DNA from: Nesterenkonia halophila
GTDB taxonomy: Bacteria > Actinomycetota > Actinomycetes > Actinomycetales > Micrococcaceae
Length of the DNA: 64,000 nucleotides
Direction of reading: 5' to 3'
NCBI RefSeq assembly: GCF_009467795.1
Contig: NZ_WIAX01000002.1
Span: 62,001 to 126,000 of the forward strand
The stretch's first letter is position 1; each line of letters starts with the position of its first letter. The position numbers were made by a program, and so were the translations under genes. Shown in pieces: positions 58,915 to 64,000 of this stretch. Below the pieces are notes generated by a model that was not told the origin of the DNA, made no database searches, and was given only the letters and a program-made list of their open reading frames with translations.

Positions 58915-61845
58915 TCAGTTCCCGCGGCCGGTGCCGTTGTTCCCCGTGCCGATTCCGTTCCCGCTGCCGTTGTTCTGGCCCGGCCCGTTGCCCGGGTGGT
59001 CATCCCGGTTGTGGCCCTTGCCCTCGGGAGGACCCTGACCCGGGCTCGGGTTCCCGGAGCCGTCCTCACCGGATCCGTCCCCACCGGATCCGTCGTCCGA
59101 GCCGTCCTCGGAGTCCAACGCGATGTCGACGATGACCGGATCGTGGTCGGAGGCCCGCCACTGGTCCGGGGCGTAGAGATCCGTGGCGCTGCCGTTGTAG
59201 CGGCTGTACTCCGCCGCGATCGGCTCGACCGAGTTGATGTTCCAGATGTCGGTCTGCACCACCGAGGCCGCCGCGGCCTCGGTGCCGAGGACGTGGTCCA
59301 GCGAGCCGACCTGGCCGTCGTAGGCGTAGGAGTCGCCGACGTCGGCGGCGAGGTTGCTGAAGCCGCCGTCGGCGAGCACCTGCATCGGGTCCTCCTGGGT
59401 GTAGGAGTTGAAGTCGCCCATCAGGAAGACCCGTTCGGTGCCGGTGTCGGCGGCCAGCGCGTCGGCGAAGGCGTCCAGAGCCCCGGCCTGCTCCTGGCGG
59501 GCGGCGTTCCACGCGCCCTGGCCGTCGCCGGTCTCGGCGTTCGGGCCGTCGTCGGGCGCCGAGCCCTTGGACTTGAGGTGGTTGACGATCGCGAAGAAGC
59601 GGTCGTCCTCGTCGCCGTCGACCGGCTGGAACTGCTGCGCCAGCGGCTCGCGGGCGTTGGAGAAGATCGACTCGATGTCGAGGGCCGACAGCTCGTCGGT
59701 CATGATGTCGTCGATGCCCTCGTCGAAGAGGATCCGCGAGTCGCCCACCGGCTCGACGGCGTCGACGCGGTGGATGAAGCCGTTGCGGATCACGTCCTCG
59801 TCCCCGACCGCCGGGGTCTCCTCGGGGCTGGCCACAGCGGCCCACTCCGCGGAGCCGGCGTCGGCGTTGAGTGCGTCGACCAGGTTCTGTATGGCCAGGT
59901 CGCGGTCGGCGTCTTCGGTGAAGTGCGCGGAGTTCTCGATCTCTTGCAGCGCGACGACGTCGGCGTCCAGCGCGTTGATCGCCGAGACGATCTTGGTTTG
60001 CTGTCGTTCGAAGGACTCCTGCGAGTAGGCGCCGCGGGCGGTGCACCAGTCCGTGGTGGTCGGCTCGCCGTCGCGGTCGCTGTAGTAGTCGCAGCCCTGT
60101 TCGTCCTCGCCGAGGTGGACGAAGTAGTTGAGCACGTTGAAGCTGGCCAGTCGCACGTCGCCTTCAGGGGCGGCGGGCTGCTGCTCGCCGGCGCGCGTGT
60201 CCTCGATCGACGCCGGCTGGACCTGCTCGGCGGTCTCGCCGGTGAGATGCCCGGTGGGCTGCAGCCGCCACTCGTCGTAGCGGTGGTCGACGATCACCGG
60301 CTGCTCCCACTGCACCTCGGCGCCGATGCGCACCGGGTCCTCGGAGGTGATGTAGGGCAGCTCCTGATCCCAGCCGGGGGAGCGGCTGAGGTTCGTCGAG
60401 GAGCCGTCGTCCAGGTAGAAGAGCCGCTCGGCGTTCTCGGCGGCCAGCGCTTGGGACTGTTCGCCGGGGGCGACGACGTCGGTCGGCGTGGACAGCGGCT
60501 CGGAGCCGGCGACGACGCCGAGCTCGCCGTACTGGTTCAGCGTGTAGTTGTCGGTGACCGTGTAGCTGCCCTGCGGGTCGATGAGCATCCCCGCCAGGCT
60601 CTGCCGCGCGGCCTCGGTCTCCGGGAACTCGACGACGGCGGGCTTGATCGCCTCGGCCGGCTCGTCGAGCTGGGCCAGCGCGTGCTCCGGGGTCTGGTCG
60701 GACCCGGCGTAGAGGGAGAGCTGGACCTGGCCGGAGTAGGTCGTCACGTCGGCGGTGAGCTCGACGTGGTCGCCGACGGAGACCTCGCCGACCTGCCACG
60801 GGGAGTAGACGAAGACCGCGTCCGAGGCGGTGTGCTCGTCGAGGTCGACGTCGCCGCCGGTGCCCGGGGTCTGGACGACGAAGCCGTCGAAGCCGCCGGT
60901 CGGGTAGGCGGCGGTGACCACGCCGCTGACGGTGACCGGCTGCTCGAGCAGCTCGTTCTCGCTCGCGTCCAGGCTGCGCGGGATCTCGTCGATCGTCAGC
61001 TCGACCGGCTCGTTCCGGTCGCTCTCGCCGGAGCCGCCGTTCTCGCCGCCGCCCTCGTGGACGATCTGCTCGCCGGCGCTGTTGGTCGGGGTGATCGTCG
61101 ACGACAGCGTGAAGTCCGCGGAGTTGTCGTCAGTGTCGACGCCGTCGGTGCGCACCATCGAGCGCACGTCCGAGCTGCCGGAGACCGAGTCGGCGGCCGC
61201 GGTCTCGACGGTGTTGGCGTCGCCGTAGCCGAGTAGGTCGACCACGCCCTCGACGTCCTGGACGTCGCCCAGCGGCACGTCGATCGGCTGGTCGGAGTCG
61301 GAGAGCCAGATGATGCCGTCGCGCATGGCCGTCGTCCCGCCGAGGTGCTCGTCGGGCTGAGGCAGGGCCTGTCCGTCGCCGGCGGAGAGGCCGGGGTTGG
61401 AGATCAGATAGTGGCCGCCGGGCTCGACGGTGCCGCTGAGGTCGGTGTGTCCCGAGGGCGTGAGACTGTCCTCGCCGCGCGAGGAGGGGCGGTAGTTGAT
61501 CGACCAGCCGGAGAGGTCGACGGCGGTCTCGCCGGTGTTCTGCAGCTCGATGAAGCGCTGGTCGAAGGCGGCGTCGGTGCCGGCGCCGGTGGTGTAGACC
61601 TCGCTGATGACGACGTCGGCGCTCTCCTGCTGAGCGGTGAGCTCGGTCTGTGAGGTCTGTGAGGTCTGCTCGGTCTCGGCGGGCTGCTGCGGGGCGGCTG
61701 ACGCGGAGACGGGGGCCAGCAGCGCGGCGGTCAGACCGGCGCCGGCGACGACGGCGGCCGGGCCGCGACTGCGGAACCGTCGAGGGCCCGGGGCGCCGGC
61801 GGCGCCGGTCGGGTCGGAGGGGACATCCATAGGGTGGATCCTCAT
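58915..61845 (-). CDS. ExeM/NucH-type extracellular endonuclease with lamin-tail domain
   Basis: 976 aa. Signal peptide of about 45 residues (SRGPAAVVAGAGLTAALLAPVSASA). Then a lamin-tail domain (about 75-210: VVISEVYTTGAG, RFIELQNTGETAVDLSGWSI), an OB/DNA-binding region around 290-420, and an endonuclease/exonuclease/phosphatase domain (about 600-900: LASFNVLNYF, DADVVALQEIEN, FAIVNHLKSKGS, FLMGDFNSY, WRASDHDPVIVDI with catalytic His-Asp pair). Tail of 60 Gly/Ser/Asn/Asp-rich residues with no LPXTG. A secreted DNase for nutrient phosphate or biofilm DNA. Start: ATG at 61845, or 61830 which has AGGA before it. Confidence 0.92.
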   Translation of the reverse strand: MRIHPMDVPSDPTGAAGAPGPRRFRSRGPAAVVAGAGLTAALLAPVSASAAPQQPAETEQTSQTSQTELTAQQESADVVISEVYTTGAGTDAAFDQRFIELQNTGETAVDLSGWSINYRPSSRGEDSLTPSGHTDLSGTVEPGGHYLISNPGLSAGDGQALPQPDEHLGGTTAMRDGIIWLSDSDQPIDVPLGDVQDVEGVVDLLGYGDANTVETAAADSVSGSSDVRSMVRTDGVDTDDNSADFTLSSTITPTNSAGEQIVHEGGGENGGSGESDRNEPVELTIDEIPRSLDASENELLEQPVTVSGVVTAAYPTGGFDGFVVQTPGTGGDVDLDEHTASDAVFVYSPWQVGEVSVGDHVELTADVTTYSGQVQLSLYAGSDQTPEHALAQLDEPAEAIKPAVVEFPETEAARQSLAGMLIDPQGSYTVTDNYTLNQYGELGVVAGSEPLSTPTDVVAPGEQSQALAAENAERLFYLDDGSSTNLSRSPGWDQELPYITSEDPVRIGAEVQWEQPVIVDHRYDEWRLQPTGHLTGETAEQVQPASIEDTRAGEQQPAAPEGDVRLASFNVLNYFVHLGEDEQGCDYYSDRDGEPTTTDWCTARGAYSQESFERQQTKIVSAINALDADVVALQEIENSAHFTEDADRDLAIQNLVDALNADAGSAEWAAVASPEETPAVGDEDVIRNGFIHRVDAVEPVGDSRILFDEGIDDIMTDELSALDIESIFSNAREPLAQQFQPVDGDEDDRFFAIVNHLKSKGSAPDDGPNAETGDGQGAWNAARQEQAGALDAFADALAADTGTERVFLMGDFNSYTQEDPMQVLADGGFSNLAADVGDSYAYDGQVGSLDHVLGTEAAAASVVQTDIWNINSVEPIAAEYSRYNGSATDLYAPDQWRASDHDPVIVDIALDSEDGSDDGSGGDGSGEDGSGNPSPGQGPPEGKGHNRDDHPGNGPGQNNGSGNGIGTGNNGTGRGN

Positions 61846-62041
61846 CGTCGGTGGTGGAGTGAATCGACGGTGCGTCGTGATCGGGCGGCGATACCCGGCC
61901 GCGGAGCCGGGGGCGCGCCGCCGCCCGATCTCACCATCGTGATGTGAATGACATGCGACGTCGAGGCGAACACGCTGTGCTCAGCCCCGACGTCGGCACC
62001 GAGGCTGGCGTCGAGGGGCGCCGCGGTGCGTGAATGGAGCC

Positions 62042-62791
62042 ATGCAGATGGATGCGCAGGGCGAGGCGATCATCGAGGCCGACGGGCAGCTCGAGGCGGT
62101 GGCGCGCGAGCTGTCGATCGAGCGAGGGTCCGGGGGAGCGGGACCCGGCGGGGGCGGAGACGCCTCCGATGGCGCGGCGGACGACGGCGAGCTCGCCGTC
62201 ACGTTGCGCCTGAGCCAGGTTCATGCCGTCGACGTCGAGGAGCTCTGGCGGGCGCTGACCTCGCCGGACCGTCTGGCGCAGTGGCTGCATCCGGTCTCCG
62301 GGGAGCTGTGCGAGGGCGGACGCTTCGAGGTCGAGTCTGCGGCGAGCGGCGTCGTGGAGGCCTGCCGACCGCCGCGCTCGCCGCAGGACTCTGGAGAGCT
62401 GCAGGTGACCTGGGAATTCGGCGAGGACGTCGCGCGGGTGACGGTGCGCTGCGAACCGGTCGAGCAGGCGGAGGCGACGGCGGCCGCGCGCCTGGTGCTC
62501 GAGCACCACGACCGGTGTCCCGAGTTCTTCTGGCGTGAGTACGGCCCCGGTGCCGCCGGCGTCGGCTGGGATCTGACGCTGCTGGGGCTGGCGCATCATC
62601 TGCGGGCCGGCTGCAGTCGTCCCGTCGAGGAATCAGCCTGGGTGACCACGCCGGAGGCCCGCGAGTTCATCACCGGGGCCAGCATCCGCTGGGCGGCGGC
62701 CTCCGTGGCCGTCGGCACCGAGGAGGGTCAGGCCCGTGCTGCTGAAGCACGGGCGACGGCCTTCTACACCGAGCCGCAGTCGGGGGAGTGA
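62042..62791 (+). CDS. SRPBCC (AHSA1-like) domain protein
   Basis: 249 aa. DGELAVTLRLSQVHAVDVEELWRALTSPDRLAQWLHPVSG is the start of an Aha1/START-like ligand-binding fold; TWEFGEDVARVTVR and LVLEHHDR follow, with a helical end (FITGASIRWAAASVAVG). Family members bind hydrophobic ligands or act as stress chaperones; function here unknown. ATG with GGAG upstream; an ATG two codons later has better spacing. Isolated gene between the nuclease and the TA remnant. Confidence 0.75.
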   Translation: MQMDAQGEAIIEADGQLEAVARELSIERGSGGAGPGGGGDASDGAADDGELAVTLRLSQVHAVDVEELWRALTSPDRLAQWLHPVSGELCEGGRFEVESAASGVVEACRPPRSPQDSGELQVTWEFGEDVARVTVRCEPVEQAEATAAARLVLEHHDRCPEFFWREYGPGAAGVGWDLTLLGLAHHLRAGCSRPVEESAWVTTPEAREFITGASIRWAAASVAVGTEEGQARAAEARATAFYTEPQSGE

Positions 62792-62888
62792 CCGGCCGGG
62801 CGCGACGAGCATCGCGGAGAGGTGCGAGGGGAGCATGCCGGCATCGTGCGCTCGCAGGAGGTCGCGGAGGTGTGTGCGGCGACGACTC

Positions 62889-62993
62889 TCAGATCAGGGT
62901 GAGCGGCTGGATGATCTGGAGCTCGTCCTCGTGATCAGCGTGCTCCTTCGACAGGTCGATGACACCGGGGTGGATGAGATGGGTGGAGCTCAT
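62889..62993 (-). pseudogene. HigA-like antitoxin remnant (N-terminal 34 codons)
   Basis: MSSTHLIHPGVIDLSKEHAD starts like HigA antitoxins (IHPGEIL...), then loses similarity and stops after 34 codons. The ATG overlaps the toxin stop as TGATG and has GAGGAGG upstream. No helix-turn-helix remains, so it is not an active antitoxin. The rest of the 500-base gap 62792-63293 holds only the HigB remnant and a terminator. Confidence 0.6.
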
Positions 62994-63166
62994 CAGTCCT
63001 CCTCGTGGCAGTTGCAGATCTCACAATCGATCGGGCCGTGGTCAGTCCCCGTGAAGCGGATACGCCATTGAACGGTGATCCTGTTGCTGTGCTGGCCCTT
63101 GCGGTCGCCTCCGAGGGGTTCCACTCGATGCGCGGATCGAGCGTGCCCTTCTCGTCCTTGCCGGTC
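62993..63166 (-). pseudogene. HigB-like toxin remnant (C-terminal 57 codons)
   Basis: In one frame, between an upstream TGA (63167-63169) and a stop at 62993, reads RVEPLGGDRKGQHSNRITVQ followed by WRIRFTGTDHGP and an acidic, Cys-containing end (DCEICNCHEED). That is the C-terminal half of RelE/HigB toxins (GDRKGQ.SIRIN.QWRICF). No start codon or N-terminal half is present in frame. Toxin-first order with overlap to the antitoxin is the higBA arrangement. A decayed type II module. Confidence 0.75.
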
Positions 63167-63248
63167 TCACAGAGTCGCCGCCATCAGCATCGACGAGTCG
63201 GCGGCGAGGAGTCGGCGACGGCAGGACAGGGCAACTGCGCCGACAAAG

Positions 63249-63285
63249 AGAGCCCCTGACCGGAAAACTCCCGGTCAGGGGCTCT
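63249..63285 (-). terminator. Terminator of the tRNA-Ser gene
   Basis: Perfect 15-base arms AGAGCCCCTGACCGG (63249-63263) and CCGGTCAGGGGCTCT (63271-63285), 7-base loop, nine bases beyond the tRNA 3' end. Confidence 0.8.
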
Positions 63286-63293
63286 TCGCTCGG

Positions 63294-63378
63294 CGGTGAC
63301 GGTGGGATTCGAACCCACGGTGCGTTTCCGCACACGACATTTCGAGTGTCGCACCTTCGGCCGCTCGGACACGTCACC
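63294..63378 (-). tRNA. tRNA-Ser, anticodon CGA
   Basis: 85 nt. Acceptor GGTGACG pairs with CGTCACC. D arm TGTCCGAGCGGCCGAAG; anticodon loop CTCGAAA (anticodon CGA) closed by GACA/TGTC; a long class-II variable arm (GTGCGGAAACGCAC) and T arm GTGGGTTCGAATCCCAC. Reads UCG codons. CCA is not encoded. A 15-bp terminator follows. Confidence 0.95.
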
Positions 63379-63443
63379 TTGAGACCTGACAATGCTACCG
63401 GAGGTCCCCCGCGCGGACCAATTCGAGATCCGAGCTCCGGGAC

Positions 63444-63989
63444 TCAGGCGTGGAAGGGTGAGTGCACCGGCCCGGCGACCCGTTCGCCGCCCAGCTCGTC
63501 GAGGGCGAGCACCACCGAGGCGCCGACGACCTCGCCGCCGAGCTCGGCGATCAGCTTCCGGGAGGCGCCCAGCGTGCCGCCGGTGGCCAGGATGTCGTCG
63601 ACCAGCAGCACGCGAGCGCCGGAGGGCAGGACTCCGGGCGCCTCGATCGCCGCGCTGCCGTACTCCAGGTGGTATTCGATCGAGGCCGCCGGATTCGGCA
63701 GCTTGCCGGCCTTGCGGATCGGCAGCGTCCCGACGCCGGCGGTGGCGGCGATGGTGCCGGCCAGCAGGAAGCCGCGCGCCTCGATGCCGGCGACGACGTC
63801 GAACGTTCCGGCGAACGGAGCGATCATCGCCTCAGTCACCGCCCCCAGCGCCGCGGCGTCGACCAGCACCGGCGAGATGTCGCGGAAGAGCACGCCGGGC
63901 TCGGGGTAGTCCGGCGTCTCGGCGATCAGCGACTCGGCGCGCGTCAGGGCGCGGGACAGGGCCTCGGGAAAGGGGTGGTCGGAGAGCAC
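63444..63989 (-). CDS. apt: Adenine phosphoribosyltransferase
   Basis: 181 aa from the GTG at 63989; the start may lie farther out, beyond the window, since the frame stays open to the edge. PDYPEPGVLFRDISPVL, GIEARGFLLAGTIA and the PRPP loop VLLVDDILATGGTLGA are the APRT signature. Converts adenine and PRPP to AMP. It continues the purine theme of guaB/guaB3 but is separated from them by the nuclease and tRNA genes. Confidence 0.95.
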   Translation of the reverse strand: MLSDHPFPEALSRALTRAESLIAETPDYPEPGVLFRDISPVLVDAAALGAVTEAMIAPFAGTFDVVAGIEARGFLLAGTIAATAGVGTLPIRKAGKLPNPAASIEYHLEYGSAAIEAPGVLPSGARVLLVDDILATGGTLGASRKLIAELGGEVVGASVVLALDELGGERVAGPVHSPFHA

Positions 63990-64000
63990 CGGGCAACGAT

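Noticed and set aside
58861-61236. Plus-strand open frame of 791 codons
   Set aside because: Antisense to the extracellular nuclease, which has a signal peptide and clear domains on the other strand.
62731-62753. Hairpin GCCCGTGCT/AGCACGGGC near the end of the SRPBCC gene
   Set aside because: It lies inside coding sequence in an Ala/Arg/Glu repeat and the frame continues; not taken as a terminator.

Overview
The window is about 70% G+C and carries a dense set of genes typical of a high-GC actinobacterium. Marks of this are the acyl-CoA carboxylase epsilon subunit, a birA/accD/accE/maf/accA block laid out much as in mycobacteria, a GuaB/GuaB3 pair, a CIRCE-controlled groESL operon, and TAGACT-type -10 elements that sometimes sit 6-7 nt before a start codon (leaderless mRNAs). 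Many proteins are rich in Asp/Glu. A Micrococcales member, perhaps a salt-tolerant Micrococcaceae, fits, but genus is inference. No 16S gene, phage integrase, transposase or CRISPR array is visible.

Layout. 1-7.9 kb: 3'-cut MFS transporter gene, RibD-like reductase, acyl-CoA carboxylase operon (accD-accE-maf-accA, minus strand), then divergent HSDL2-like SDR and biotin ligase. 7.9-11 kb: PH-domain membrane protein, adenylate cyclase with a DNA-binding-like N-terminal half, PP2C phosphatase. 11-17 kb: catabolic cluster (acyl-CoA ligase, MarR regulator, SDR, amidohydrolase-2, acyl-CoA dehydrogenase, MaoC hydratase). 17-27.6 kb: CynX-type MFS gene, then a tetrahydrofolate-dependent O-demethylation island: LigM-like demethylase, ABC importer with two substrate-binding lipoproteins, two IclR regulators and a MetF-like reductase that could recycle the methyl-folate. 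27.6-31.4 kb: ligA, an inositol-phosphatase-like gene and a GNAT gene. 31.4-38.2 kb: accessory region with a frameshifted PQQ-propeller lipoprotein pseudogene, an EamA exporter, and a compact type VII secretion-like toxin locus (small helical partner, 467-aa glycine-zipper effector, two paralogous membrane proteins as immunity candidates, two accessory genes). 38.2-42.3 kb: CitMHS transporter and divergent CitA/CitB-like two-component system. 42.4-50 kb: gatCAB, fructosamine kinase, LMW tyrosine phosphatase, CPBP protease, alanine/glycine symporter. 50-52.6 kb: GH127 arabinofuranosidase between copies of a palindromic repeat. 52.8-58.8 kb: groEL, groES, guaB, tenA, guaB3. 58.9-64 kb: ExeM/NucH-like extracellular nuclease, SRPBCC protein, higBA remnant, tRNA-Ser(CGA), apt.

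The three most interesting elements are: (1) the 34.1-38.1 kb toxin/immunity-like locus, which resembles in architecture the staphylococcal TspA/TsaI glycine-zipper toxins but in an actinobacterium; (2) the LigM/MetF/ABC/IclR island, a complete methyl-transfer and recycling unit with its own dedicated uptake; (3) two families of intergenic palindromes, P1 (four copies, about 60 bp, core GTGGGAAT/ATTCCCAC) and P2 (three copies, 72-84 bp, arms GAGTGGTCA/TGACCACTC), which lie mostly at gene 3' ends and in pairs around single loci.
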